In this document: positions 56,108 to 64,000 of the stretch, piece after piece
Position numbering within the stretch: position 1 is the first letter of the stretch
Layout: every line of letters starts with the position of its first letter
DNA from: CAYFRC01 sp050946115
GTDB lineage: Bacteria; Bacillota; Clostridia; Christensenellales; Aristaeellaceae
Direction: 5' to 3'
DNA length: 64,000 nucleotides
Assembly (NCBI GenBank): GCA_050946115.1
Contig: JBMNUF010000002.1
Coordinates: 1-64,000 of the forward strand
Notes under the pieces: generated by a model
Databases searched by the model: none
The model's input: the letters and a program-made list of their open reading frames with translations, nothing else
What the model was told of the DNA's origin: nothing
Position numbers and translations under genes: made by a program

Positions 56108-57226
56108 TCAAATCGCTATGTCGCGGAACACTATTTGGCCTGCGCGCACGGTCAGCATCGGGCGGAAACAGGAATTGCCCACTACGGTCTCTCCCGTTCC
56201 ATCCGTAAATTCCATGCGCCTTTCCTCAACGCGCAGCACGGCGATATCCGCGGTTCTTCCTATCGACAGGCTTCCCGCAGCATCGGCTATGCCCATCATG
56301 CGCGCGGGCGCGATCGTCGCCATCGTCAATACGCGCTCGACGGTCAGCCCGTAGCATAATTGTCTGCTCATGCAGTAGGGCATTGAAAATGCGCCTGAGG
56401 GCTTCTTATACAGCCCCCTGCAAGTCATGTCCGTGCTGACGGTATCGGCATATACCCCCGCCCCGATCGCCTCTCTATACACTTCTCCCGAAAAGTGCCA
56501 GCATGCGTCGCCGATATCCAGCCACACGCCGCGTGCCTGCGCCCTGCGCGCCGCCTCCATGGCGCCGCTGCCGAGAAGCGTCTCGCCGTGCCCGTAGAAA
56601 GCGTGCGTGAGTATGTCGCCCACGCCGAGTGCGTCCAATATGTCCCTCATGGGAACGTCGCTGTTCGTCGGATGTACCATCAGGCGCGTTCCGGCCTCCC
56701 GCGCGATGCGGACAGCGGCTTCCAAGGGCTTCATGCCGAGTCCGCGCAGCGTTTCCCGCCCCATGCGCAGCTTCAATCCGATAACCTCCGGATATTGCCT
56801 GACCATTTTTGTGATTTTCGGCACATCCCATGTGTCGGGGTCGATGATTTCGCCGTAGCTGCCGAGCGTACTCAAGCCGCCCGCACCGAGATTTATCAAT
56901 ACGCGCACGTTCACGCCCATGGCCGCCACAGCCGCGCGATATGTTTCATAATTGAGCCAGCCCGCGCTGCCGCCGTCTACAGCGGCAGTCACGCCGCTCG
57001 AAAAACACGCGCTTTCGGGCTGAATCCCCATCGGCATCAGCGGCCACAGATGGCAGTGCGCATCGATAAGTCCGGGCACGACCATACAGCCATCCGCGTC
57101 TATCACCTGCGCAGCTTCATCCGTCGCCGCGGAAATCAGTCCGTCTCTGACCCCGATATCCCCCACGGCATCTATTCCGTTCGCCGGATCGAATATTCTT
57201 CCGCCGCGTATGATCAAATCGAGCAT
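56108..57226 (-). CDS. COG3964-like amidohydrolase (deacetylase/dihydroorotase superfamily)
   Basis: The 372-residue metallohydrolase has the first metal motif VPGLIDAHCHLWPL, GLKLRMGRE (Lys position of the bridging carboxylate), MVHPTNSD, LTHAFYGHGE and DIGDACWHFSG with the catalytic Asp. This order matches the amidohydrolase/deacetylase group (EF0837/Atu3266-like), which hydrolyses acylated or cyclic amides, in some cases N-acetyl-hydroxy acids. ATG 57226 is preferred because GGAGGT is six bases upstream; ATG 57232 is directly adjacent to that site. It overlaps or abuts the AraC regulator gene, so the pair is co-expressed. Confidence 0.85.
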   Translation of the reverse strand: MLDLIIRGGRIFDPANGIDAVGDIGVRDGLISAATDEAAQVIDADGCMVVPGLIDAHCHLWPLMPMGIQPESACFSSGVTAAVDGGSAGWLNYETYRAAVAAMGVNVRVLINLGAGGLSTLGSYGEIIDPDTWDVPKITKMVRQYPEVIGLKLRMGRETLRGLGMKPLEAAVRIAREAGTRLMVHPTNSDVPMRDILDALGVGDILTHAFYGHGETLLGSGAMEAARRAQARGVWLDIGDACWHFSGEVYREAIGAGVYADTVSTDMTCRGLYKKPSGAFSMPYCMSRQLCYGLTVERVLTMATIAPARMMGIADAAGSLSIGRTADIAVLRVEERRMEFTDGTGETVVGNSCFRPMLTVRAGQIVFRDIAI

Positions 57227-57228
57227 CG

Positions 57229-58044
57229 TCATACCTCCGTATTATTCATTTTCCGATACAGTGAAGGCGAAACGCCGTAAAACTGCTTGAACGTCCGGCT
57301 CAAATGAAATTCGTCGTAAAATCCGAACAGCCGCGCAATCTCAGCCAAACGCACGTCCGGCTCGACTTTCATGTGCGCCGCAGCCATCTCCACCTTGCGG
57401 TGATTCTGGTATTTGGCGAATGGCATGCCCGTATATCGGCGCATCGTCGCCTCGATGGTCTTGGTGCTTACGCCGTACCGCAGCGCAACATCCACGCATT
57501 TGAAGCGCATGTGCGGATGGTCCGTAATCAGGCGCACGATCGCCTCGCCCAACCCGCCCGCATTCGGCACATCCGTTTCGGCAGACAGGTCGCTCAAATA
57601 CAAAAAAAGCATATTCAGCTCGGCGTTCAGCCGTTCCTGCCTGTGCGGTTTATCCATCCAGAAATCGTGCACAATCGTCTCAAATGCGCGCTTTACGGAC
57701 GCGTTGCCTCGCGCATTCAGGCGGGGCGGCAACAGCAGACAGCCCTTCCCTTTGCCATCGTCCGCCGCCTCGCGCGTGATGTGAATGCATATGGTTCGCG
57801 TCCCCGCCGCACACGGAAACCTTGTATAATGGTGGTGCCCCGCCGAAAGCAGCAGCACATCGCCCTTTTCGACCGGATAGTCCGTATCGTTCTCCGTAAA
57901 CGTCCACTTTCCCTCAGCAAGATAGATCAGGTCGTGATACTGCAGCGTGCGATTGAGGTACAGCGGCTCGGTAGGCTGCCCGTAATAATGCCTGTTCGCC
58001 GCGACCACGCGACGAGGCGCGTTCAGACATATCGAAAAAAACAT
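57229..58044 (-). CDS. AraC-family transcriptional regulator
   Basis: The 271-residue protein has a cupin-type N-terminal sensor (YLAEGKWTFTENDTDYPVEK, then DVLLLSAGHHHYTRF). The C-terminal AraC domain is VDVALRYGVSTKTIEATMRR and LAEIARLFGFYDEFHLSRTF, ending in GVSPSLYRKM. ATG 58044 is taken because GGGAAGAG lies upstream; a second in-frame ATG at 58092 has no ribosome site. Its stop overlaps the amidohydrolase start region, and it is divergent from the second redox cassette, so it probably controls both. Confidence 0.9.
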   Translation of the reverse strand: MFFSICLNAPRRVVAANRHYYGQPTEPLYLNRTLQYHDLIYLAEGKWTFTENDTDYPVEKGDVLLLSAGHHHYTRFPCAAGTRTICIHITREAADDGKGKGCLLLPPRLNARGNASVKRAFETIVHDFWMDKPHRQERLNAELNMLFLYLSDLSAETDVPNAGGLGEAIVRLITDHPHMRFKCVDVALRYGVSTKTIEATMRRYTGMPFAKYQNHRKVEMAAAHMKVEPDVRLAEIARLFGFYDEFHLSRTFKQFYGVSPSLYRKMNNTEV

Positions 58045-58104
58045 AGCGGCTCTTCCCTTTTGTACATGTCGTTCCGTTTTGTCTATGGACATTCCGTCAC
58101 TTTT

Positions 58105-58134
58105 ATTATACCATAGCATCGGGCAAATGCTCAA
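58105..58134 (-). promoter_or_regulatory. Promoter of the AraC-amidohydrolase pair
   Basis: On the minus strand TTGAGC (58134-58129) and TATAAT (58110-58105) are separated by 18 bases, placing the start of transcription about 55 bases before the ATG at 58044. The 117-base divergent gap also serves the plus-strand cassette, for which only a weak CATAAT at 58143-58148 is seen. Confidence 0.55.
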
Positions 58135-58167
58135 GCAGTAATCATAATACGAGCGGAGGGAATGAAT

Positions 58168-59154
58168 GTGAAAGCGATTTTGGTAGGCGAAGACAAGCTG
58201 TTGCACTGGACCGATGTGCCCGACCCCGTACCGAAGGACGACGATGTCCTGCTTGAGATACACGCGGCTGCGCTTAACCGCGCCGATCTGCTGCAAAGGG
58301 CGGGACAGTACCCGCCGCCGCCCGGCTGGCCGGACTGGTTCGGGCTGGAGGCGGCGGGCATCATCCGCGCGATGGGCAAACAGGCGGAAGCAGCCGGACG
58401 TTTCCGCGTGGGCGATGAGGTCTGCGCCCTGCTGGGCGGCGGCGGATACGCCGAATACGTCGCCGTGCCGGAGGGTATGCTCATGCCCATACCGAATGGG
58501 CTTACGATGACCGAGGCGGCGGCGCTGCCCGAGGCTTTCGGCGCCGCGTACCTGTTCCTGTTTACCGAAGGCGGACTGAAAGCGGGCGATACGCTGCTCA
58601 TGCAGGCCGGCGCGAGCGGGCTGGCGAGCGTAGTGATTCCCATGGCGAGGGCTTTCGGCGCGCGCGTCATAACGACGGTATTGACAGACGAAGTCGCCGC
58701 CTCCATAGCGCATCTGCGCGCGGATCGCGTCGTCGTGACCGAACGCGAGCGTCTCTCCGAGGTTATGCTCGAGGAAAAGGCGGCGGGGCACGGCGTCGAT
58801 ATATGTATCGACTGTCTGGGCGGCGATACGGTCGGGGAATGCCTGCCGTGCATGAGCCACGGCGGACGCTGGATCATGATAGCGACGCTCGCGGGCAACC
58901 CGACCACCGTGGATCTGCGCAAGATGTACGTCAACAACACGCGCCTGATAGGCACGACGCTCCGCAGCCGTACGCCCGAAGCGAAGCGCGAGCTCCTCGG
59001 CAACATGGTGCGCGAGATATGGCCGAAGGTGGAGACCGGCGAAATTCGACCCACGATCTTCAAGGTGCTCCCGATACAGAAGGCGGAAGAGGCACAGGCG
59101 ATCATGGCGGCGGGCAAGAGCGTCGGCAAGATCGTGCTGACGGTAAAGCCATGA
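58168..59154 (+). CDS. Quinone oxidoreductase-like MDR protein (PIG3 type), paralogue 2
   Basis: The 328-residue product has ALNRADLLQRAGQYPPPPGW, VCALLGGGGYAEYVAVPE and MQAGASGLASVVIPMARAFG, and is a close paralogue of the protein at 52654-53637. It lacks zinc ligands and should bind NADPH. GTG 58168 is chosen because GGAGGG is seven bases upstream, while ATG 58162 is only one base from it. Its TGA overlaps the ATG of the next MDR gene (ATGA), so the two are coupled. It starts the second redox cassette. Confidence 0.9.
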   Translation: MKAILVGEDKLLHWTDVPDPVPKDDDVLLEIHAAALNRADLLQRAGQYPPPPGWPDWFGLEAAGIIRAMGKQAEAAGRFRVGDEVCALLGGGGYAEYVAVPEGMLMPIPNGLTMTEAAALPEAFGAAYLFLFTEGGLKAGDTLLMQAGASGLASVVIPMARAFGARVITTVLTDEVAASIAHLRADRVVVTERERLSEVMLEEKAAGHGVDICIDCLGGDTVGECLPCMSHGGRWIMIATLAGNPTTVDLRKMYVNNTRLIGTTLRSRTPEAKRELLGNMVREIWPKVETGEIRPTIFKVLPIQKAEEAQAIMAAGKSVGKIVLTVKP

Positions 59155-60155
59155 TGCAGATCGTATTTGACAAACCCAACTCTGCCGTATTGTGGGACAC
59201 CCCCGACAGGCCGACCGGCGCGGGCGAGGTTCGCGTCCGCATGGCGTACACCGCGCTGAGCGCGGGTACCGAGCGCGCCAATCTTGTGGGAGACCCAAAC
59301 GTCGCCGGGGCGCGCACCGCCGGCGCGCCGTCGTTTCCGAGGATGCTCGGCTACTCCGGAAGTGGCATCGTCGAGGAAATCGGAGAAAACGTATCCGATT
59401 TGCGCCCCGGCGACAGGGTGATTGCGCGCTGGGGTTGCCACAGGGAATACAACACGCTGCCGGCGTGCAACGTGATGAAGATACCGAGCGAACGCATTTC
59501 GATGGCCGACGCTTCCTTTGTGTTCATCTCGACCTTCGCTCTGGCGGCGGTGCGCAAGTGTAGAATCGAGCTCGGCGAGAGCTGCCTCGTGGTCGGGCTG
59601 GGGCTCCTCGGCATGTTCTCGGTGCAGTACGCGCGCCTCGCCGGGGCGATGCCCGTCATCGCGGCGGATTTCAACGCCGAAAGGCGCGCGCTGGCGCTGA
59701 AGCTCGGCGCGGATTGCGCGCTCGACCCGTCCGATGCGGATTATGCCGAAAAAATACGGGAACTGACCCGCAGCGGCGCGGACACCGCAATAGAGGTTAC
59801 GGGCAGCGGCGATGCCTTGAATCAGGCTCTCTTATGTACCGCGCCCTTGGGGCGCGTCTCGCTGCTGGGCTGTACGCGCACTCCGCCCGTAATCGATCTC
59901 TATCACGACGTGCATTTCCCGGGCATTGCCCTTATCGGCGCGCATACGCACGCGCGCCCGAAATACGAGTCGTACCCGGGCTACTGGACAGAGCGCGACG
60001 ACTGCGATGCGGCGCTGCGATTTCTCGCGTCGGATCGGCTCGACATCCGCAGTGTCATCCATGAAATCCACGCGCCGGAGGACGCGCCAGAGGTTTACGG
60101 CCGTCTGGCGCGCGATCCGCGTTTCCCGATAGGCATTGTGTTCAAATGGACTTGA
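59151..60155 (+). CDS. Medium-chain dehydrogenase/reductase (alcohol dehydrogenase-like), paralogue 2
   Basis: The 334-residue MDR protein has AYTALSAGTERANLVG, FPRMLGYSGSGIVEEIG, the Rossmann motif GLGLLGMFSVQ and the acidic beta2 end AADFNAERR. It parallels the protein at 49872-50867 throughout, including the C-terminal YPGYWTERDD and IVFKWT. The start codon overlaps the stop of the preceding gene. It is followed by an epimerase-like gene after 17 bases. An NAD-dependent oxidation of a sugar or polyol hydroxyl is inferred from the family. Confidence 0.88.
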   Translation: MMQIVFDKPNSAVLWDTPDRPTGAGEVRVRMAYTALSAGTERANLVGDPNVAGARTAGAPSFPRMLGYSGSGIVEEIGENVSDLRPGDRVIARWGCHREYNTLPACNVMKIPSERISMADASFVFISTFALAAVRKCRIELGESCLVVGLGLLGMFSVQYARLAGAMPVIAADFNAERRALALKLGADCALDPSDADYAEKIRELTRSGADTAIEVTGSGDALNQALLCTAPLGRVSLLGCTRTPPVIDLYHDVHFPGIALIGAHTHARPKYESYPGYWTERDDCDAALRFLASDRLDIRSVIHEIHAPEDAPEVYGRLARDPRFPIGIVFKWT

Positions 60156-60172
60156 CGGAGGGACATATCGAT

Positions 60173-61201
60173 ATGCGAAAGAAAAAGGTATTGCTCATCG
60201 CCGGCGGCGGCACACTCGGCAGCTACACTTCATATGAGCTGTTGAAGGCGGGCTGTGCGGTCGACGTCATAGCATTGGAGGATCTGAAGAGTCTGAATAA
60301 GAACCTTCGATACTTCAAGGCATATGTGGATGACGCGCTGCTGAAGCGGCTCTTCGAAGAGAATCGCTACGACGCCATCGTCGATTTCATACACTACGCC
60401 GATCCCGAAGCGTACAAACCCCGCGCGAGGCTGCTTTTGGCGAACACGGACCAACTCGTGTTTCTCTCGTCCTACCGCGTATACGACGACGCGGCGCACC
60501 CCATCTCCGAGGACTCCCCCATGCTGCCGGATGTCTCGAAGGACGAATACCTGCTGGCGCATGAGAACTACGGCATACCCAAGGCGAAGAGCGAACGCTT
60601 TCTGCGCTCATTGGGCGTAAAGAACTTCACGATACTTCGCCCCTTAATCTCGTTCTCGCACTTCAGGCTCGATCTGGTGACGCAAGGCGCCGCGCCGCTG
60701 CTGTTTCGCTCGGCAGCCGGCAAAAAGATACTGCTCCCCGCAGCGTCGAAAGATGTGGTCGCCGGGGTCGGCTGGGCAGGCAATATAGGCAAGATGATTG
60801 CGCGGCTGCTGTTCAACGAACGCGCGCTCGGCGAGGCGTTCACGCTGGGCACGGGCGAGGTGAACACATGGGGGCAGGTCGCGGACTTCTATAAGGATCT
60901 GCTCGGAAGCTCCTTTGAATGGGTGGACACGGTCGATTATCTCGAAAACGCCACACCCAACACCTATATGGATCGGTGCATGATCTATCACGACCGCCTG
61001 CTGGACAGGACCATCGACAACCGAAAGCTCTTGGCGGCAACGGGGCTCGCGATGCGCGACTTCACGCACTGCTACGACGGCATCGTCACCGAGCTCGAAA
61101 TCCTCGCGTCCCGCCCCGACCTCGTTGCGCGCTTCGACACGCCGACCTTCAGGGCCATAAGCGAAAAGACGGACGCATATCTCGCGTCGCATAAGGGGTG
61201 A
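60173..61201 (+). CDS. NAD-dependent epimerase/dehydratase-like protein (extended SDR)
   Basis: The 342-residue product has an N-terminal Rossmann motif, LLIAGGGTLGSYTSYEL. The catalytic region has VFLSSYRVYDD followed by HENYGIPKAKSE, where Tyr and Lys form the YxxxK motif. The later part contains FTLGTGEVNTWGQVADFYKD, typical of sugar-nucleotide or sugar epimerases of the isoflavone-reductase-like, CSP41-like branch. The loop GGGTLG differs from the usual GxxGxxG by one residue. CGGAGGG lies ten bases before ATG 60173; an in-frame ATG at 60146 overlaps the previous gene. It replaces the SDR of the other cassette. Confidence 0.82.
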   Translation: MRKKKVLLIAGGGTLGSYTSYELLKAGCAVDVIALEDLKSLNKNLRYFKAYVDDALLKRLFEENRYDAIVDFIHYADPEAYKPRARLLLANTDQLVFLSSYRVYDDAAHPISEDSPMLPDVSKDEYLLAHENYGIPKAKSERFLRSLGVKNFTILRPLISFSHFRLDLVTQGAAPLLFRSAAGKKILLPAASKDVVAGVGWAGNIGKMIARLLFNERALGEAFTLGTGEVNTWGQVADFYKDLLGSSFEWVDTVDYLENATPNTYMDRCMIYHDRLLDRTIDNRKLLAATGLAMRDFTHCYDGIVTELEILASRPDLVARFDTPTFRAISEKTDAYLASHKG

Positions 61202-61205
61202 TTGT

Positions 61206-62195
61206 ATGAAGCAGAAGATCAAGGTCGTCCATTTCGGCATCGCGCACGACCATTCCACCGCAACGTTGATGTGCGCGCGCAGCTTTCCCGACGTATTCGA
61301 TGTGGCCGCCATCTGCGAGCCGGACGCGGATACGCGCAGGCAGTTCGAACATGAGGATGCCTACAAAGGCATACCGTGGATCACAGAAGAAGAATTGTTC
61401 GCCCGCGGCGACATAGATGCCGTATTCTGCGAAGGATACGAGCTGCGCAGCGTTTCCGACGCACAAAAGTGCATCGATCGGGGGCTACACGTGCACCTCG
61501 ACAAGCCCGGCGGAACGGACCTCGCGACGTTTGAGCACCTGCTGAAAAGTGCGGACGAAAAGGGGCTCACGCTACAGATGGGCTACATGTACCGATACAA
61601 TCCCGCGTTCAAATATACGCTCGATGCGGTCAAAAGCGGCAAGCTCGGACGGATTACGGGCATAGACGCGAGTTTTTCCCGTCAGGACACACCCGAAAAG
61701 CGCAAATGGCTCGGCCGCTTCCCCGGCGGCATGATGTTCTACCTCGGCTGCCATATCTTGGACATGATACTGCTCATAAACGGAATGCCCGAAAGGGTTA
61801 TCCCGTTCAACCGCAGCTCGGACTGGAATAACGACGGCAGCATGGACTCCTCATTCGCCGTGCTGGACTATCCGCACGGCGCATGCTCCGTGCGCATCAA
61901 CGGCAACGAGGTCAACGGCATGGCTTCCCGTAGGCTGCGCGTGGTTGGCACATTAGGCACTGTCGAGATTCTCCCTCTGGAATATCCGACCGTAATGACA
62001 GAGGCGCTCCTCAAGGACGCGGAGAATGCAAACAGCGCCGATGTCGCGCGCCGCATATTCCCCGGCTATATATCGGGACGCTACGACGAGATGATGCTCG
62101 ATTTTGCCGCCTGTGTGCGCGGCGAGAAGACAAATCCCTATACATCGGGCTACGAGCTCGCACTGCAGCGCGTGTTACTCGAAGCCTGTCGCTGA
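61206..62195 (+). CDS. Gfo/Idh/MocA-family oxidoreductase, DKPGG type, paralogue 2
   Basis: The 329-residue product has the His-rich N-terminal loop HFGIAHDHSTATLM, the HLDKPGG motif (Lys100), YMYRYNPAFKYTL and FPGGMMFYLGCHILDMILL. These correspond one by one to features of the protein at 50879-51898. The C-terminus has ISGRYDEMMLDFAACVRGEK. It lies four bases after the epimerase-like gene and ends the second cassette. It likely acts on a related substrate to paralogue 1. Confidence 0.9.
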   Translation: MKQKIKVVHFGIAHDHSTATLMCARSFPDVFDVAAICEPDADTRRQFEHEDAYKGIPWITEEELFARGDIDAVFCEGYELRSVSDAQKCIDRGLHVHLDKPGGTDLATFEHLLKSADEKGLTLQMGYMYRYNPAFKYTLDAVKSGKLGRITGIDASFSRQDTPEKRKWLGRFPGGMMFYLGCHILDMILLINGMPERVIPFNRSSDWNNDGSMDSSFAVLDYPHGACSVRINGNEVNGMASRRLRVVGTLGTVEILPLEYPTVMTEALLKDAENANSADVARRIFPGYISGRYDEMMLDFAACVRGEKTNPYTSGYELALQRVLLEACR

Positions 62196-62610
62196 ATTCA
62201 ATCCGCTAATGAAGCTCTGCCTTGAGCAGAACGAAGCGGCAAATCTTCAGCAATACGTAATACCACAAAACGGAAGCGACAAACCAAGTACAAGGAGTTC
62301 CTGATGCACGGCGAAACACGCCCGTGCTCCGGTAATGCACCGATCAAAAAAGGCCCATGCGTGAGGTCTTCTATTGTGTGGGGCGTTGAACCATAAACGG
62401 AGCTTTCATAACCACTGTGACCATTCTTTCAGATTGTGCATCAGCGGTTTGTTTCTATTACGTATTGTTTTGTGTTATAATGTTTTTAGGCGGAATATAC
62501 AGATGCTCAGACGCTGCCGAAAGAATACAAGAATCCGTCAGAGAGAATCGGGGCTACATCGCCGGAAGGAAGTCCTCGAAGACAGGATCGATCCTTGAAG
62601 AGAGGTGATA
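62196..62610. other. Intergenic stretch with an extended -10 promoter for the LacI gene
   Basis: No gene is supported. A short stem TCTGC/GCAGA near 62217-62231 follows the Gfo/Idh stop without a T-run. At 62473-62481 TGTTATAAT forms an extended -10 promoter with no clear -35 box, giving a leader of about 120 bases before the regulator gene. Confidence 0.45.
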
Positions 62611-63714
62611 TTGGATAGTATGGATAATCAGAAAAACCATCATCCCCCGCACAAGCGGGTGACGCGCAAAGACATTGCCGATATGCTGGGCGTATCGGTA
62701 TCGGTCGTTTCCAGAGCGCTCAACAACAGCGGGTATGTAAAAAAGGAAACCAGAAGAAAAATCCTTTCGCTCGCGGAACAGTTGCATTATACCCCCAACC
62801 CGATCGCCATGACGCTTCAGCAGAGAAAGACGAGACAAATCATGTTTGTCTGTAAAGATTTGCACAATTCCTTTAATATCGATCTTTATTATGGTATGTT
62901 GAACGTGGCGGAAGAGCGGGGATACATGATCTTACTGAACGGGAAGCTGGATTTCGCCCTTATCCGGGAAACACTGATAGACGGAATCATTCTTCCAAAC
63001 GATTACGCCGCCTACGAATATGATCAGCGGTGTGGAAAAACCTATTATCTGCCTGCCGTCAGCGCAGGATTTGGAAACCGCTTTCCCATGTCCAAGGCAA
63101 TGCCCATTGTGGAATGGGACTTGTATAAAGGCATGGAGGCGGCAATCGCTTATCTTCGGGAAAGAGGTCATACGAAAATCGCCTATGCCTGTTCCGATTC
63201 GTATAGGGGATCGGATCCCAGAACCATTGCATGGCATTACCTGATGCGGGATGAGCTGGGCGACAGACTCCCACTCTTTCACTTGGGCATTAACAGCATC
63301 GACTCGAATGAACTGCCGGGGAAGGATATGCTGGGAACTGTGGAGGAACGCGAGTTCGCGCAGGAAGAGGAGGACTTTTTCGAGCACGGTCTGCTTGCGG
63401 CCAAGGTTTTTCAGGAAAGAAAGCTGGATGCGACCGCAATCATCTGTTTTAACGACGAAATGGGCTTTGGTGTGCTGCAAGGGCTGCTCCGCTTGGGGAT
63501 TCACGTTCCGCAGGACATTTCACTGGTTAGCTTTGACGGCTGCTATCGCCTGCCGCAGACTTCGCCAAGGCTCTCCAGCGTAACCTGTGAGCCCATGAAC
63601 ATGGGGGCCATGCTTGCCGATCAGCTGATTCGGATCATTTCCGGAGAAGAATACCGCTATGTGAATCGAATCCCCAGCTATGTACTGGAGGGTGAAAGCG
63701 TAAAGCATCTGTAA
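62611..63714 (+). CDS. LacI-family transcriptional regulator
   Basis: The product (about 367 residues) has the LacI helix-turn-helix VTRKDIADMLGVSVSVVSRA with the hinge NPIAMTLQQRKT. A periplasmic-binding-protein-like sensing domain follows, with ALDATAIICFND-like TAIICFNDEMGFGVLQGL and ISLVSFDGC. TTG 62611 fits best with AGAGGTGA just upstream; ATG 62620 is possible and GTG 62605 lies within the ribosome site. It is convergent with a GH42-type beta-galactosidase gene, which is a plausible target. Confidence 0.92.
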   Translation: MDSMDNQKNHHPPHKRVTRKDIADMLGVSVSVVSRALNNSGYVKKETRRKILSLAEQLHYTPNPIAMTLQQRKTRQIMFVCKDLHNSFNIDLYYGMLNVAEERGYMILLNGKLDFALIRETLIDGIILPNDYAAYEYDQRCGKTYYLPAVSAGFGNRFPMSKAMPIVEWDLYKGMEAAIAYLRERGHTKIAYACSDSYRGSDPRTIAWHYLMRDELGDRLPLFHLGINSIDSNELPGKDMLGTVEEREFAQEEEDFFEHGLLAAKVFQERKLDATAIICFNDEMGFGVLQGLLRLGIHVPQDISLVSFDGCYRLPQTSPRLSSVTCEPMNMGAMLADQLIRIISGEEYRYVNRIPSYVLEGESVKHL

Positions 63715-63720
63715 GCAGAG

Positions 63721-63759
63721 GGGGCTGCGAATCAAATGGTATTGATCCGCAGCCCTTTT
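63721..63759. terminator. Bidirectional terminator between LacI and GH42 genes
   Basis: GGGCTGCG (63722-63729) pairs with CGCAGCCC (63748-63755), extended by AATCAA/TTGAT with one mismatch, and is followed by TTTT at 63756-63759. It lies nine bases after the LacI stop and a few bases before the end of the opposing gene. Confidence 0.8.
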
Positions 63760-63763
63760 AGCT

Positions 63764-64000
63764 TTACTTCCGGTAAACCTTTGTTTCATACGGCGCAAGA
63801 GAGATTTTGCCGATTGTCGCCTGCTGCGTATCCATATCCACCATGGATTGTTTCAGCTCGATGGCAGTACCTTGCGCAGCGTAATTTAGGATAAAATAGT
63901 ACGTGATGCCATCCTTTTCCTTTACAGCCAGCTCGCACTCCGGAGGCAACTCGATCACCTCTTTGTAAGGCGAAATCGCTCTTGTGTACTCTAAAAACTC
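63764..64000 (-). CDS. Beta-galactosidase (GH42) C-terminal end, cut by window edge
   Basis: The frame is open at the right edge, and only about the last 78 residues are visible. They read like the C-terminal beta-sandwich of GH42 beta-galactosidases: LPPECELAVKEKDGITYYF, then YFILNYAAQGTAIEL, and the end ISLAPYETKVYRK. The GTG at 63958 is internal, since the frame continues upstream with EFLEYTRAISPYKE. The catalytic barrel lies outside the window. Its neighbour, the LacI-type regulator, is probably its repressor. Confidence 0.72.
   Translation of the reverse strand, partial: EFLEYTRAISPYKEVIELPPECELAVKEKDGITYYFILNYAAQGTAIELKQSMVDMDTQQATIGKISLAPYETKVYRK

Noticed and set aside
1..64000. CRISPR array, tRNA or rRNA genes, complete prophage or attachment sites
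   Set aside because: No regularly spaced direct repeats, cloverleaf-like sequences, rRNA segments or phage structural genes were found when reading both strands.

Overview
The window looks like chromosomal DNA of an anaerobic Gram-positive bacterium of the class Clostridia (Bacillota). The grounds are oxygen-sensitive glycyl radical enzymes with a radical-SAM activase, several YesM/YesN-type histidine kinase and AraC-type response regulator pairs, LplABC-like sugar importers without their own ATPase, strong Shine-Dalgarno sites and frequent GTG/TTG starts. Genus-level assignment is not possible from the sequence alone. No tRNA, rRNA or CRISPR array was seen.

Layout. 1-0.37 kb is the right end of an ISL3-type insertion sequence. 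0.6-5.9 kb carries a DUF5107/TPR protein and a GH50-like glycoside hydrolase. 6.1-10.7 kb (minus) is a large DUF4011/DUF3320 SF1 helicase-nuclease interrupted by one in-frame amber codon. 11.3-14.8 kb holds a DUF2156 protein, a GNAT acetyltransferase, a degenerate kilobase and an S66 LD-carboxypeptidase. 15.0-19.0 kb is an operon for O-acetylation of an exported polymer (MBOAT, DHHW/AlgX-like, TPR-RCC1 membrane protein). 19.2-28.0 kb starts with a consensus promoter plus palindrome and encodes a two-component system, a sugar ABC importer and two URO-D-fold proteins. This block looks less GC-rich than its flanks. 28.5-31.3 kb has an aldo/keto reductase, an SGNH hydrolase and a Gfo/Idh oxidoreductase. 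31.5-33.5 kb has a broken small membrane protein, a secreted protein and a zinc-ribbon protein.

The most interesting region is 33.7-62.2 kb. It encodes four divergent paralogous glycyl radical enzymes of about 745-754 residues (GRE1-GRE4), one glycyl-radical activase, an LplB/LplC/solute-binding importer with its own two-component system and AraC regulator, a SASA-type esterase, a COG3964-like amidohydrolase with its own AraC regulator, and two related redox cassettes (medium-chain dehydrogenase, quinone-oxidoreductase-like protein and Gfo/Idh protein, with an SDR in one and an NAD-epimerase-like protein in the other). GRE2 and GRE3 share an identical 16-bp element at the same distance upstream of their promoters, which ties the minus- and plus-strand halves into one regulon. 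My inference is a sugar-derivative or polyol catabolic pathway: import, ester removal, NAD-dependent oxidation, and radical dehydration or lyase chemistry by several specialised GREs. The substrate is unknown.

The right end has a LacI-family regulator convergent with the C-terminal end of a GH42-type beta-galactosidase that leaves the window.
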